Origin: Pyropia haitanensis
Lineage: Eukaryota; Rhodophyta; Bangiophyceae; Bangiales; Bangiaceae
Assembly: GCA_008729055.1 (NCBI GenBank)
Contig: SDUX01000004.1
Coordinates: 4,094,172-4,158,171 of the forward strand
Direction of reading: 5' to 3'
DNA length: 64,000 bases
A model generated the notes under the pieces. It did no database searches and was not told the origin of the DNA. It worked only from the letters and a program-made list of their open reading frames with translations. Each line of letters opens with the position of its first letter. Position 1 is the first letter of the stretch. The translations under genes were made by a program, and so were the position numbers. Below, piece by piece: positions 30,701-42,000 of the stretch.

Positions 30701-31549
30701 CTTTGCTGAAATTATTTTCATGTCTGTCCTCGTGCTCATTGAGCTGAAACTCGACCAAAGCCCCAGCCCCGAGCCATATTTAGTACAGGTCTGTCATTTT
30801 GCCGTTGAACGCTCCCTTGGGTGCGTCCGCTTCATTTTTTTTCCCGGTTGTGTGACCATGACGACCCCCAGCGTGGAGGCCACGCGCTGGCGGCCACGCG
30901 CGGGCGGACGGCCGAGGCGGGGCTCCCGAGCGGCGCTGACGGGCGGGGTGGGTGAGGGAGGCGGCGTGAGCGGCGGCCGCAACGGGCCACCACCCCTCGT
31001 CGGCGCCCCACGCTGTCGCCCCCCCCCCCCGTCCGCGGCAGGCGCGCTGCCTGCCGCCGCAACGTGCCCGCCTGTCGGGCTGCCGCGCAGGGCGGTGGCC
31101 GACGGGCGGGCGCGAGCGCGGGCTGCCGCGACGGCCGCGCCGCCGCGTGCGGGCGGCGCGCACCAGCGCGGGGGGGGCGAGCGGCCCCTGCGTCGGCCGC
31201 GCCTCGCCGCGCGGCGCCGCGCGCAAGTGGCGGGCGGCCGCGATGGCGTGGCGCGGCGGGCGCGGCTGTGGCGGTCCCCGCGGCGGCCGCAGCTCTGGCG
31301 GCCGGCACTGCCGCGGCGGCTCTCCATTGCCGCGGCGGCAGGGCCGGCCGCTGCCGCCGCGATGAGCATCCCCTCTTAAGGCCTACCACCAGAGGCCGCT
31401 TCGCCGCCCACACGGTCGTCACAGCCTCCCATTGCCTGCATGCGCCACCCGTAAAGCACTCACAGCGGCAACGCCGCGGGCTTTTGATTCTGCTGCCATC
31501 TTCTTGCCCACGTCGTCTCGTCCCTCCAGCCTCCCTCAGTCGGGCAGCC
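30701..31549. other. Upstream region of the GH17 gene
   Basis: GC-extreme from about 30880 to 31370 with low-complexity Arg/Ala frames on both strands and no recognised protein. The 70 bases before the ATG at 31550 are pyrimidine-rich (TTCTTGCCCACGTCGTCTCG and on) and probably form the leader. Confidence 0.35.
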
Positions 31550-32683
31550 ATGAAGGCCCAGGCGACGGCCATGGCCGCAGCGGCGGCAGTGGCGGCCACG
31601 GTGGCGGTAGCCCTGCTGCCGCCGACCGTCGTCGGCGTCCAGCTGGTCTCCCGCGCGGCGTCGACGGCGGCGTGCCCAGAGCCCACCCCCCGACGCGCCT
31701 CCCCCCCCGGCACCAACTTCCACTCCATCGCGTACGCGCCCTTCCAGGGCTCCCCCGGCCGCACGTGCCCGCCCTTCCGCCCCGCCGACGGCGGCGACTT
31801 TTGCCTGCCCCCCGAGCGCGTCGCCGCCGACATGGAGCGCCTACACGCGCTCACCCCCCGCGTGCGCACCTACTCGGCGGTGTGCGACGAGGCCAACCGG
31901 GTCATCTACGACGCCGCCCGGGCGGGCGGCATGACCGTCGACGCGGGCGTGTGGGTGGGCGCCGACGCGGCGGCGGTGGACCGGGAGGTGAAGCTCATCG
32001 GCGCGGTGCTTGCCGACGGGTATGGCGACGTCATCCGCACCATCTGGGTGGGCAACGAGGCGACGAGCATCCACGGGCTGCCCGTCGCCACCGTCGCGGC
32101 CGTCGTCCGCCGCGTGCGTGCCGCGGTCGCGGCGGCGCCGGCCGCGGCGGCGGCGGCGGGGCGGCCGGCGGCGGCGGCGCCCAAGGTGGGCGTGACGGAG
32201 ATTGGGGGGCACTGGCTGGCCGCGACGGCCGACTCGCCGGCGGCGGCGCTCGCCCGCGAGATCGACGTGCTCGGCGTCCAAATCCACCCGTACTATGCGG
32301 GCGCCGACCCGCTCGCGGCCGACGTGTCGGGGGCGGTGCTCGACCGCCTCGCGGCCGTCGCGGCGGCGCACCCGGGCAAGGAGGTGGTGCTGAGCGAGAC
32401 GGGCTTCCCGACTCGGGGGCCCCCGTGGCGTGCCCCCGCGGGCGGCGCCAACACCACGGCTACTCCGTCGGTCGCCGCCGCGGCCGCGTACGCCAAACAG
32501 ATTGAGGCGGCGGCGACGGCGGCGGGGGTGGCGACCACGTGGATTGGCCTCGCTGACGATGACTGGAAGCGCCGGTGGGCGCCGTCCCCATATCCGGGGG
32601 GGGCCGACTACGCGTGGGGGCTGCTGGACTGTGCGCGGGGGGACAAGGGAGGAGGGGTCCCGCCGCCGACGCAGGGGGTGTGA
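31550..32683 (+). CDS. Glycoside hydrolase family 17 beta-1,3-glucanase-like protein, secreted
   Basis: 377 residues starting MKAQATAMAAAAAVAATVAV, a good signal peptide. NFHSIAYAPFQ is the first barrel strand of GH17. RVRTYSAVCDEAN follows, then IRTIWVGNEA with the acid/base Glu at residue 170. VLGVQIHPYYAGADP matches the family's conserved pre-nucleophile strand, and VVLSETGFPTRG carries the nucleophile Glu at residue 283. TWIGLADDDWKRRW and YAWGLLDCARG complete the barrel. Family members cut or transfer beta-1,3-glucan; the closest pattern is the fungal BGL2/SCW cell-wall group rather than plant defence glucanases. An extracellular or cell-wall role is likely. The frame is intact, including a short Ala/Pro insertion. 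It converges with SEC61A. Confidence 0.85.
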   Translation: MKAQATAMAAAAAVAATVAVALLPPTVVGVQLVSRAASTAACPEPTPRRASPPGTNFHSIAYAPFQGSPGRTCPPFRPADGGDFCLPPERVAADMERLHALTPRVRTYSAVCDEANRVIYDAARAGGMTVDAGVWVGADAAAVDREVKLIGAVLADGYGDVIRTIWVGNEATSIHGLPVATVAAVVRRVRAAVAAAPAAAAAAGRPAAAAPKVGVTEIGGHWLAATADSPAAALAREIDVLGVQIHPYYAGADPLAADVSGAVLDRLAAVAAAHPGKEVVLSETGFPTRGPPWRAPAGGANTTATPSVAAAAAYAKQIEAAATAAGVATTWIGLADDDWKRRWAPSPYPGGADYAWGLLDCARGDKGGGVPPPTQGV

Positions 32684-33091
32684 GGCTGGCAGGAGGCAAA
32701 GGGGGGAACCGCATAGAAGAGCGTGTGCCGGCAGCCATCGCAATGTTCGGAGCAGGGACGAGTTCTTTTTCTTTCTTTTGTGTTCCTGTTCATCAAGGCG
32801 CCAGACAAGACGAGGGCAGACGACACGATATAAAGGAGGAAAGAGAGGCACCAAGAAGACGCGAAAGTATCCACAGACGGACCCCGGGGCATGACATCCC
32901 CCACCACAGCCCCTGTCCATGCCAGAGGGCAGAGAGCGCACTCGATGTGGGGGGGACACCGCCGCTGCAGCGCACGGGGGCGAGCGAGGAGACGCACCCC
33001 CTCCAGGCCCACAGGCACGCGCAACGGCACACGCACGCACGCTTTGTGCGAGGAGAGCAAAAGAGCGAGCAAAAAGTTCAGGCACGGAACC
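32684..33091. other. Intergenic region between convergent GH17 and SEC61A
   Basis: Moderate GC, without a protein motif; it should hold both 3' untranslated regions and polyadenylation sites. No canonical AATAAA was seen on either strand. Confidence 0.4.
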
Positions 33092-34519
33092 CTATGAGAA
33101 GAACATGAGACCACTCTCGTTGGCCGTCTCCTTGGAGAAGATCTCAAAGTACTGGTAGATGATGGTGACGGCCAGCAGGATGCCCGTGCCCGACCCAATG
33201 GCGCCCAGAAAGTCGGCAAGGATCGTCAGCATCCCCACGCACATGCCGCCAAACGCCGCGGCCGTCGGGATGTACCGGTTGAGCTCCTTGACCAGCGACG
33301 TCTCCCGGTGGCCCTTGAGCGTCATCTGCTGGTCCCGCAGCTGCCGCGCCACATCGCGCGCGCTCGACCCCGACACCTCGATCCAGTACTTGGACAGCAG
33401 GCCGCACGCGGCCAGCACAAACGCGACGTACGTGATGGCGCGCACCGGGTCCTGCACCAGCGCCAGCACCGTCGGCGGGCGGGAGATGTAGTACGCGAGC
33501 CCCCCCGCGGGCACCATGTGGCTCGAGTCCCGGAACGTGCGCCACCGGCCCAGCAGGTTGACCAGGATGTTGGACGGGTACTGGCGGTACAGCATCTGCG
33601 ACAGGAAGTAGAGGTTGGACACGAGGGCGGTCTGCAGGATGATGGGCATGTTGGACGTGTAGAACAGCTTGATGGGGTACGTGCCCTGCTGCCCGCGCAT
33701 CTTGGAGCTCTTGACCGGCAGGTCCACGCGGAAGCCCTGGAAGTAGATGACCACCGCAAACACGACAAACGTGGACAGCACGTTGGACACGTTGGGCAGC
33801 TCGGGCCGGAAAAAGGCCTCGCGCAGCGCCCGGATCTTGTCCGACCGCGTCAGCAGCAAGTAAAAGAGGGAGATGAAGGCACCCTCAAACTCGACGCCGC
33901 GCCCCACATTGACCGTCATGGGCGACAGCGCCGACCAGATGACCGTCTCGCACAGGTTGGTCGCGATGAACAGCGAGATGCCACTCCCCAGGCCAAAGCC
34001 CTTTTGCAGCATCTCGTCCAGCAGCAGCACCAGCATCCCCGCCACAAACAGCTGGGTGATGATGAGCAGGGCGTTACCCCAGCCCAGCACCTTCAGGTCC
34101 CCATACATGCCCGACCACACGTAAATACACGCCTCCCCAAGGGAGATGAGGATGCCCACCAGCTTCTGGGCGCCCGAAAAGAGCGCCCGGTCCTCCCGCG
34201 ACGAGCCGTCCACGTCAATGATGCGCGTCCCCGCCAGCAGCTGCATAATCAGGCCGGCCGTAATAATCGGCGAGATGCCCAGCTCCATCAGCGTTCCCCG
34301 GTTCGACGCGGCGAGCACCACGCGGAGGGCGTAAAAGGGATCGGAGCTCTTGGTGTTCTTGACACCGTACAGCGGGATCTGGCAGCAGACCAGGTAGATG
34401 AGCAGCGTCGTCACTGTCCACAGCACCTTCTCCTTGAACATGATTTTCTTGCCCGGCTGCTCCACCTCTGGGAGCAGCGGCATGAACGGCCGCACCAGGC
34501 TCAGCAGCTTGAACCCCAT
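33092..34519 (-). CDS. SEC61A: Protein translocon subunit Sec61 alpha
   Basis: 475 residues, matching the usual eukaryotic length of ~476. Start ATG at 34517-34519, reading [20 protein letters not shown], followed by [15 protein letters not shown]. The plug/helix 2 region reads [20 protein letters not shown]. Further landmarks are [20 protein letters not shown] (ribosome-binding loop 6), [16 protein letters not shown] (helix 7), [18 protein letters not shown] and [20 protein letters not shown] (loop 8), with a C-terminus ending ESGLMFFS; stop TAG at 33092-33094. It is the pore of the ER translocon with Sec61 beta and gamma. The gene is uninterrupted, with codon use less extreme than its neighbours, as expected of a highly expressed, strongly conserved gene. 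Its upstream side faces the first Hog gene, so the two share a divergent promoter region. Confidence 0.97.
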   Translation of the reverse strand: MGFKLLSLVRPFMPLLPEVEQPGKKIMFKEKVLWTVTTLLIYLVCCQIPLYGVKNTKSSDPFYALRVVLAASNRGTLMELGISPIITAGLIMQLLAGTRIIDVDGSSREDRALFSGAQKLVGILISLGEACIYVWSGMYGDLKVLGWGNALLIITQLFVAGMLVLLLDEMLQKGFGLGSGISLFIATNLCETVIWSALSPMTVNVGRGVEFEGAFISLFYLLLTRSDKIRALREAFFRPELPNVSNVLSTFVVFAVVIYFQGFRVDLPVKSSKMRGQQGTYPIKLFYTSNMPIILQTALVSNLYFLSQMLYRQYPSNILVNLLGRWRTFRDSSHMVPAGGLAYYISRPPTVLALVQDPVRAITYVAFVLAACGLLSKYWIEVSGSSARDVARQLRDQQMTLKGHRETSLVKELNRYIPTAAAFGGMCVGMLTILADFLGAIGSGTGILLAVTIIYQYFEIFSKETANESGLMFFS

Positions 34520-35525
34520 GGTGGCCTTGCAGCGCGCCGCGCGCGCGCTCCGCCGCTCCGACGGTGGTGGTAGGTGGCGGCGGGGAGGAGGAGGAGGTGC
34601 ACCGGGGAATGAAGCGGGGGTAGTGGCGCCACCAGACGGTGACGCAGCACGGGCCGCAGAGAGGGGGCGGGGTGACGACGGACGCGATGGGGGGGGCAAG
34701 GGGAAGCGCGGAGTCCGGGATAGGGGCCGCCAAGTGGGGATGGCCCCCGCGGATGCGGCCGAGTCAATCCACAATCCACAGGACAACGGCGGTGGACCGT
34801 CCTGCTGACGGTGGGGACCACACTGTAATGTGTTGGCAAGCGATGCCGACCTGGGGATTGAACCACTCATCGCTGTCAGCATGAACATGGGGTATCGAGA
34901 CTCACCCGCCCGCAACAGATAGACTTGCTATAATTGAAAGAGAACATGGCAAGCCGGTTCAATTTCTCGTCGAGACACAATTTGAGGAAGCTCTCGAGAG
35001 TGTCCCAAGTCCAGGAGGTCCCGTCCCACAGCTGACACAATCCGCATCCAGTCGGGATTGTGGGTGGTGCGCGGTGGTGCACGGAAACCCCCTTCCCCGC
35101 ACCGCACGAGGCAGGGTGCCACAACCAGGCGCGAACGTATCGCGCCCGCAGCGCCCGTCCTCGCGCGGGGCAGCACCCCCCACCCCTCTCGCGGCAACGC
35201 ACCGCCCTGTCGGGCGCCCACCCGAAACGGCCGACACCGACAGCCCGCCCCCTCATCCCCGGCCACGCCCGCTGTCACGGTCGCGGTCGTCAGCATAACG
35301 GCCTCCTCCGCTCCCCCCCCCCTTCCTCCCCCCTTTGACCGAGTGCACCCGCCCCCACTCCCGCTCGCCGCTCTCTATCAGCCGCGCCCGTTTCGCCAGT
35401 GACCCGACCCCTGCTCCCTCCCCCCCCCATCCACACAGGAGGAGGTCAATCCCCTGGCATCCGGCCCCCTTTTCCCACTCCCCACCCCCCCCTCCCCTCG
35501 GCCGCTACGCGCGGCGTGCGCGACC
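34520..35525. other. Divergent region between SEC61A and the first Hog gene
   Basis: Contains a less GC-rich patch (34800-35060) without recognisable gene. A minus-strand frame there reads SWTWDTLESFLKLCLDEKLN, which is protein-like but short and unassigned. Pyrimidine-rich leaders flank both start codons. Confidence 0.35.
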
Positions 35526-37034
35526 ATGGCGGCCGCCCCCACCACCCGCCGGCCCGCCGCCACCGCCGCGTGCCGCGCGTGCCGCCTCCGTCGGCGGTGC
35601 CGTTGGCGCGGCACGCGCGGCGCCCCCCCCGCGGCGGCGGCGACCGCGACGGCGGCAGCGGTGCTCGCCGCGGCGGCGGTCGTTGCGGCGGTGGCGGTGG
35701 GGGCGGCAGCGGCAGACGCCGCCGCCCCGTCCGCGGCGGCGGTGGCGGCCACCCTCCTCGCGCGCCGCGTGTTGACGCTCGCCGCGGGCCAGGCCGACGC
35801 GGGGTGCCCCGCGTCCCTGCGACTTCCCCCCGCTCCCGGTGGTGGCGACGCGGCCGACGAGGGGGTGGGCGGCCTGGTGACGACCGGCGGCGGCGGCGCG
35901 TGCCGCGGCGGCCTGACGCTGCGGACGCCCGCGGCGGCGACGGCGCGCCTGTACGACACGGCTAGGTCGGCCACCTACGACGGGCCGGGCGGTGGCGCGT
36001 GGCTCGCCACCGCCCTCGCAGTGGCGTCGTCACGGCACGGCGTGGGCGCCGACACGGAGGTGCTCGTCGGGGAGCCCCGCGGGGGGGATGGCGGAGGAGG
36101 GGAGCCCGCCGACGAGGACGGCGAGCCCGTCGATGCATGCGCCACGGGGGGCGTGCTGCTCGTCCGCAGCGGCCGCCCGCTGACGCTCCCCGCCGCGGCC
36201 AGCGGCGGCAGCGGCGGCGGCCCGCCCGTCTCGGTGCCGCCGGGCGTCGTTGCCGCCGTCGCGCTCGTCCCGTCCGCCGCCGCCGGCCGCGGCGCGTCGT
36301 GCGTGTACGCCGCGACCGACGGCGGCGGTGGCGGCCGGGAGGACGATGACGCCGCGTGCTTCCCAGCCGACGCGGTGGTGTGGGTGTACCCGGCCGGACC
36401 GCGCGGCGGCCCGCCGGTCGCGACGGCCATGGCGGGCGTGCGGGTCGGGGATGTGGTCGCGACGGGCGGCGGCCGCGCGGCGCGGGTGGTTGCGTTTTCC
36501 CACGCCGACGCGGCGGCGGTGACGACCATGGTGACGCTGACGACCGCCGGCGGCGGCCGCCTGACGCTGTCGCCCGGCCACCTCGTCTACGCCGCCGCCG
36601 CCGCCGCCGCCACTGGCGGCGACGGCAACGCCAGCCGCCACGCCCGCGGCGGCGCCAACGGCACCGCCTGCGACAGCGTGGCGCGCGCCACCGGCTGGGC
36701 GCTAACGCCCGCGGCGGAGCTGGCCGTCGGCAGCACCCTCCGCTCCCCGTCGGGCGGCGCCCTCCCCGTCACCGCCGTCGGCCGCGTCGCCGCGGTGGGG
36801 CTGTACAACCCCCACACCGCCGCGGCGGACGGGGACTTGGTGGTGGGGGGGGTGTGGGCGTCGACATGGACAACGGCGGTGGGGGTGGGGGCGGGGCGCG
36901 CGCTGCTCGCGCCGGTCCGGTGGGCGGCGGCGGTGGGGGGTGGGGGGGTGGGGTGGCTCGGGCACGATGGGTGGCTCCGGGGGGGGGGGGGGGGGTTGCA
37001 CCGGTTGCTGCCCCGTCGTGTCCGCACGTGGTGA
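35526..37034 (+). CDS. Hedgehog-type Hint (Hog) domain protein with N-terminal signal anchor
   Basis: 502 residues from the ATG at 35526. An Arg/Cys-rich cytosolic start leads to an Ala/Val transmembrane segment (about 40-65), then an unrecognised ectodomain with Cys residues (RLYDTARSATYDGPGGGAWL). At residue 278 begins a Hint domain: A-CFPADAVVWVYPAG is the Cys-1 block; VRVGDVVATGGG is the G-D turn; VVAFSHADAAAVTTMVTLTT leads to LTLSPGHLVYA, the T/S-x-x-H block with a conserved His. VAAVGLYNPHTAAADGDLVV then VGGVWASTW matches the Hedgehog GLYAPLT..G..VVDGV.AS sequence, and ALLAPVRWAA resembles the H..LAP.R start of the sterol-recognition region. The domain should autocleave before Cys278; whether it attaches a lipid is unknown. 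No Hedgehog signalling domain is present. The last ~40 residues after a G run (36978-36995) may be out of frame. Confidence 0.8.
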   Translation: MAAAPTTRRPAATAACRACRLRRRCRWRGTRGAPPAAAATATAAAVLAAAAVVAAVAVGAAAADAAAPSAAAVAATLLARRVLTLAAGQADAGCPASLRLPPAPGGGDAADEGVGGLVTTGGGGACRGGLTLRTPAAATARLYDTARSATYDGPGGGAWLATALAVASSRHGVGADTEVLVGEPRGGDGGGGEPADEDGEPVDACATGGVLLVRSGRPLTLPAAASGGSGGGPPVSVPPGVVAAVALVPSAAAGRGASCVYAATDGGGGGREDDDAACFPADAVVWVYPAGPRGGPPVATAMAGVRVGDVVATGGGRAARVVAFSHADAAAVTTMVTLTTAGGGRLTLSPGHLVYAAAAAAATGGDGNASRHARGGANGTACDSVARATGWALTPAAELAVGSTLRSPSGGALPVTAVGRVAAVGLYNPHTAAADGDLVVGGVWASTWTTAVGVGAGRALLAPVRWAAAVGGGGVGWLGHDGWLRGGGGGLHRLLPRRVRTW

Positions 37035-37485
37035 CTGGGCGGGTGGGGTGGTTGGCGGTCGGAGGGGGAATGTGAGTGGGGCGGGGACGAGGTCACCACA
37101 ACAAAAAAAGAGAAGCAGGTCGCCGCCACACCAAGCCAGACGCGGCGGCTCCACACCCCAACATGCGTGACGTGCGGCGCCGCCCGCGCGCACACACCCC
37201 GGCCGGCAGCGGCAGGTGCGAGACGCACGGCGGCGTGTGCCGCTTTCCCCCCCGCCGCCCACGCTGAGGATGGGACCCCGCCGTCGAGGCTGGCCAGCAG
37301 CCTCTCCGTGGGGACGACCCCCCAGCGGCGCACAGCGACGCCAGCGGCAGCCGTCACCGCCAGGGCGGCCCGGGCGCCACCCCCCGTCGCCGCCGCGGGC
37401 GACCGGGACGGACCAGCGCCACGACGCACGGGAGCGCGGGGCGGCAGCGGAAAGACAATGGGCCGTCCCCCCCTTGACCGCCGGC
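37035..37485. other. Intergenic region between convergent genes
   Basis: Holds the 3' ends of the first Hog gene and the LMBD2-like gene. No gene or motif was recognised apart from a short A run at 37101-37107. Confidence 0.35.
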
Positions 37486-38055
37486 CTACCGCCCCCACCA
37501 GCTCTGCTCCACATCGTCCGCCGGCAGCAGCGGCGCCGCGTCCCGCCGCGCCGCGGCGGCCGCGGCGGCCGCGGCGGCCGCGGCGGCGGCCCCCCCCCTC
37601 CCCCCCCAGCCGCCGCCGCCGCCACCCGCGCCGCGTGCCGCCGCTCCCGCGCGACGTGCCCCCGCCCCGCGGCGGCGGCGGCCTCGGCCGCCGCGCGGGC
37701 GGCGTCCACCCCCCCCCCCCCCGCGCGCGCACCGTCCGCCCACCCCCAGCCGGGCGTGGCGGCGGCCGCGGCGGCGGCCCCGCCCCCGGGGGAGGTGCCG
37801 AGCGCGGCGGCGGCGCCCGCGCCCGCGACCGCGGCGGCCAGCCGGTGCGCGGCGGACGGCAGCCGCGCGTACGCGGCGGCGGCGGCGGCGGCGGCGGGCA
37901 CGACGAGGGCGGGGAGAAGGACCGAGACGGTGGTGCCGCCAAGGGCGGGCGTCGTGCGCTGCAGCGCCGCAACGACGGGCGTGACCGCCGCCTCGGCCGC
38001 CGCTGTTGCGGCCGCGACGCGGGGAGCGGCGACGCCACCGCCACCGAGGGCACCA

Positions 38056-38098
<43 letters not shown>

Positions 38099-38365
38099 GG
38101 CCCGCGGCGACGGCGCCCGGCCCGCTCTCGCCCACCACCGCCAGCGCGTTGACGGCGAGGGCGGGCACAAAGCGGCACGCGCAGAGGGCGGTAGCGGCGA
38201 GCGCGGCGCCGCCCGTCGCGCCGCGGACAGCCTCGGTGAGCGGGCGCGTCGCGGCCGCCCGCCGTGCCGCGTAGGCGGTCACGCCCAGGCCGTAGGCCAG
38301 CACGCCGGCCGCGGTTAGTGCCGAGGCGGCCGATGAGGGCGGCAGCGGCGGCGGGCGGGCGACGC

Positions 38366-38400
<35 letters not shown>

Positions 38401-38632
38401 ACCAGCCCGTAATGGACCGCCCACGACAGCGGCGACGCGTCGACGCCGAGGAGGGCGGGCCACAGGGACACCTCGGACGCGACGAGCACCGCCGACGCGG
38501 CGGTCGCGGCGACGGCCGCGACGCGGCCGACGGCGGGCGCCGCCACGGCCACGACGCGGTCGGCCCAGGGCGGTGGGGGCAGCGGCGGGTCCCCGCCGCC
38601 GCCGTTGGCAGCGCCACCCGCGCCGCCGCTGC

Positions 38633-38673
<41 letters not shown>

Positions 38674-40277
38674 AAGCCGCGGGCGGCGGCGAGCACCTCG
38701 AGCCGCGACGCCCACGCGACGGCCGCGGCGTACGCGGCGGCCGCCTTGAGCCGCTCCGTCCCCGCCGCGCGGAGCTCCTCGCGGATGCCCACCAGCACCG
38801 CGTCGGCGGCGGCGGCGGTGGCGGCGGCGGCTGGCGCGGCGGCCGCCTCGGCCGCCGCGTCCGCGTCCGCGTCGGCGCTCTCCGCCGCCGCCGCGGGGAT
38901 GCGGGTGAGGAGGCCGCCCGCGTGGGCGGCGGCGGCGGCCAGCAGCGCCGCCACCTCCGCGTCCACCACCGCCGCCCGGTCGGGCACGGCCGCCCCACCG
39001 GCGGTGGCGGCGGCGGCGGCGGCGGCCGCCGCCGCCGACGGCGGGGGCGCACCCCCCCCCCCCGCGCCCGGCGGCGGCGGCGTGCCGCCTCGACGCGCCC
39101 GAGCACGCGCGCGAGCCCCCCGTTGGCGTCCTCCAGCCGCTCCGCGGCGGCCGCCACCCGCCGGTACGCCGCGGCAGCCGCCGATGCGGGCGACCCCGAC
39201 CGCCACAGGTCACGCGGCAGCGCGACGGCGCCAACGCCAAGCGCGGCGAGCCCCCCGCCCACCGACACGGCGGTGACCGCCGCGGACGCGGCGGCCGCGA
39301 CCGCCGCCGCGGGCGCGCCCGTCGAGACGGCAATCGCGGCAATCGCGGCGGCGGCGGCGGCGGCGGCGGCCGCCGCGAGCGCCGCGTTGGCCCGCCCCGC
39401 CGCGGCGAGGCGCGCCCGCGTCGTCCACCCGCCCGCCGCTTCGTACGACGCGACGAGCGGCAGCACCACCCACGCCGCGCCCGTGGCGGTGACAAACGCG
39501 CCGCGGGTGGCGGCGAGGAGGGGGGACCGCGCGTGCCGTGGGCGATGAGGCGGCGAACCCCACAGGCCGGCACAGCGGCTGGGGGGGGGGGAGGGGGGGA
39601 AGGGGACATCGCCGCCACCGCGGGCACCCCACCGACACCGTCGGCGCCAGCAGCCGCGGCGGTGGGGGTGGCGGTGGGGGTGGCGGCGGCGGCGCCCGCG
39701 GCGGGCGCTTGGCGGGAGGCCCACCGCACGACAGCGGGTGCCGTCGCCGCTGCCGTCACGGACGGCGTTGGCGTGGCCGCCACGGCCAGCGGCGGCGGCG
39801 GCGTGGCGGTGACGACGGCGGCCGCAGCGGTCGATGCCGCCACGTCGACGGGTGGTACCGACGGGGTGGCAGCGGCGTCGATGAGCGCGGGGGTAGGGGC
39901 GGCGGTGGGCGTGGCGGTGGCCCCTCCCTCCTCGGCAACCAAAGCAGAGGGGACGGCGGTAGCCGCGGCCGCCAATGGCGGCGGCGTCGGGACGCCGACG
40001 ACCGCGGCGGCCCCCCCCCCGCGGCGGCTGCCGCGTCGGCCACCACCGCCGCCACCGCCGCCTCGGCGACCACACACCGGCGCGCGACCGTCAGGGCAAC
40101 GTCGACGGGCAGGAGCGCCGGGAGGAGGAGCGCCGCGGCGGCGGCGGCGGCGACCGCCGCCCGCACGGCGGGCGCGACGCCGTGCGCGGCGGCGGCGGCG
40201 GTGGCGGCGGCCGCCACGGCAACCGCCGTGGCGGTGGCGGCAAGGACGGCGGCGGTTTCAATGTCTAGGGCGTCCAT
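37486..40277 (-). CDS. LMBRD2: LMBR1-like membrane protein, LMBD2 type, frame broken at C/G runs
   Basis: Five minus-strand segments in successive frames give one LMBD2-like protein. The ATG is at 40275-40277 (MDALDIETAAVLAA), with LLLPALLPVDVALTVARRC matching the LPLDVSTT..N.C motif. After a C run (~40012-40020) and a G run (~39580-39600) follows RGAFVTATGAAWVVLPLVAS with YEAAGGWTTRARL, matching W..LP..QSY...G.f....+L. Then ALGVGAVALPRDLWRSGSP and YRRVAAAAERLEDANGGLA match GYGLVEIPR..W and its coiled coil. After a C run (~39050-39062) come further helices, including the TDA-SLL-CRL-PL-NFL-like RPLTEAVRGATGGAALAATA...CRFVPALAVNAL. The C-terminus ends DAAPLLPADDVEQSWWGR at 37486. LMBD2 proteins have about nine membrane helices and are linked to receptor trafficking and signalling. 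Roughly 900 residues, slightly above the usual ~700-850 because of Ala/Gly insertions. Confidence 0.65.
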
Positions 40278-40790
40278 GGGCACCACCCGGGGTAGAAGGA
40301 AAGGGGGAAAGGAGGGGGGGGAAGGGGAAAGCGGAAGGGAAGAGAGGAGCGTGGGGGGGGGGGAGGGAAGGAGAGCCGGGGGAGGACCGGGGGGGAGAAG
40401 GGGAAGATGGGGAGGGGGGTAGAGATGGGAGGATGGGGAGAGGGGGAACATTGGGGGGGGGGGGAAGCGGTTGGCTAGTAGGCGAGCCGCCGGTGCAAGG
40501 ACGCGAGTGGCGGCCCGCGGCCAAAGGCAACCGGTAGGGAAGGGGGAAAAGGAGAGGCAGAGCAAAGAGGAAAGGAGAGGCAGAGCAGGGGGGGAAGGGG
40601 CAGGGACGGGAGGAGGGGTGGGGAGCAGACGCTGCGGCGGCGTACAGTACAGTACCGCGGGCAGCGCGTCGTGGCGTGCGTGCGCCGGCGCGGGTGTCAG
40701 CCACGCTCCTTGATCTCCGCGGCCGTGCGTACTGTCCGGGCCGGGGCGTCCGCAGCGCGGGTGTCGGCCGTGGCGCCCCCCCCCCCCCCC
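40278..40790. repeat. Polypurine tract upstream of the LMBD2-like gene
   Basis: From about 40295 to 40465 and again 40525-40625 the plus strand is almost entirely A and G (blocks such as AAGGAAAGGGGGAAAGGAGG). In the orientation of the minus-strand gene this is a polypyrimidine leader or promoter. Mirror-symmetric purine tracts of this length can form triplex DNA. No gene is supported. Confidence 0.6.
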
Positions 40791-42000
40791 GGCCACCGCC
40801 GCGGCCAACCTACAGCCCGACGCCCCCCCCCCCCCCTCCGCACCCGCCGCGCCACGCGCCGCCGCCACACCCGCCGCGGCGTCGTCCACAACACGCGCCA
40901 GCCAGCCCCGCTTGACACCCACCACCACCTCCGCGAGCACCCCCGCCCGTGCCACCCCCGCCGCCCGCCACGCCGCCGCCGCGCGCAGCGCCGCCTCGGC
41001 GGCCGCCGCCGCCGCCGCGGCCGCCGCGGCCGCCGCGGGCGCCGCCGCCGCGGCGACCGCCGCCGCGTCGGCGACCGCCGCGGCGGTGGCGGCGGCGGTG
41101 GCGGCAGCGTCGTTGGGGGGGGGGGGGGGGAGGAGGCTACGGCGGTGGCGGTGGGGGTGGCGGTGGGCGTGGCGGTGGGGGGGGGGGGGGGGGGGGGAGG
41201 GGGGGGGGGGGGAGGTCCCCGGCGGTGGCGGCGGGCGCACGGGCGCCCGTGGCGGCGCTGTCGGTCAGCGCCGCAACGTACGCGGCGGCGACGACCCGCG
41301 CCACTGCGACGCCGTCGGTGGGGTGGAGCGTCACGGGCACGCCGGCAATGGCGACGTGCAGCCGGGTTCCCCCCCCCCCTCCAGCCGGCCATGGCGACGC
41401 GCACCGCCCCCCCCCACCGCCGTCGACGCACCAGGTGCCGCGGACCCCCCCCACGCGCTCACCGATGCCAATGACGACGGCGGCAGCGGTGGCGGCGGCG
41501 GCGACGGCGGCGGTGGCGGTGGCGACGGCGGTGGCGACGGCGGTGGCGACGGCAGCAGCGCCACCTGCACCCCCACCTCCCCCCCGTCACCACCGCCAGC
41601 AGGGTGGCCGTCCATGCCGTCGTCCACGTCCACGTCGGCGGCGCCCCCCCCGCCGACGGTGGCGGTGACGGCGGCAACGACCGCCGCGGGGGCGGCGGCC
41701 GCCCACGCGGTCGGTGGTCGCGGCGCGACGGGGGCGGTGGCAGTGGCGGCGGCGGTGGCGGCGGTGCCGACGGCGATGATGGCGGGGGTGGTCGCTGCCC
41801 ATGGGGTGGGGGGGGGGAGGAGGAGCACCGCTAGGGGGGGGGGGGGGAGGAGCACCCGGGGGGGGGGGGGGTCCGCGCAATGTCGAGGGGGGGGGGGCGG
41901 GGGGGGGGGGGGGGGGGGGTGAAGATGTCCTCGGGGGGGGGGGGGTGGCCATTGCAGGAGGGGAGGGGGGGGGGTCGGTGGGGAGGACGTGAGCAAGTTG
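40790..42000 (-). CDS. Hypothetical Ala-rich protein, frame broken at G runs
   Basis: Protein-like minus-strand segments occur in order: ATVGGGGAADVDVDDGMDGH with EVGVQVALL (about 41560-41690); RLHVAIAGVPVTLHPTDGVA with VARVVAAAYVAALTD (about 41270-41360); and EAALRAAAAWRAAGVARAGV then VVVGVKRGWLARVVDDAA (about 40870-41000). They are separated by G runs (41115-41130, 41177-41213) that coincide with frame changes. The V/I-rich strands and amphipathic helices suggest a folded protein, but I recognise no family. Start and stop are unknown, and the span is a locus estimate. Confidence 0.25.

Noticed and set aside
34800..34885. GATTGAACC motif resembling a tRNA T-loop
   Set aside because: Flanking bases do not pair as a T-stem and no D-arm is present on either strand.
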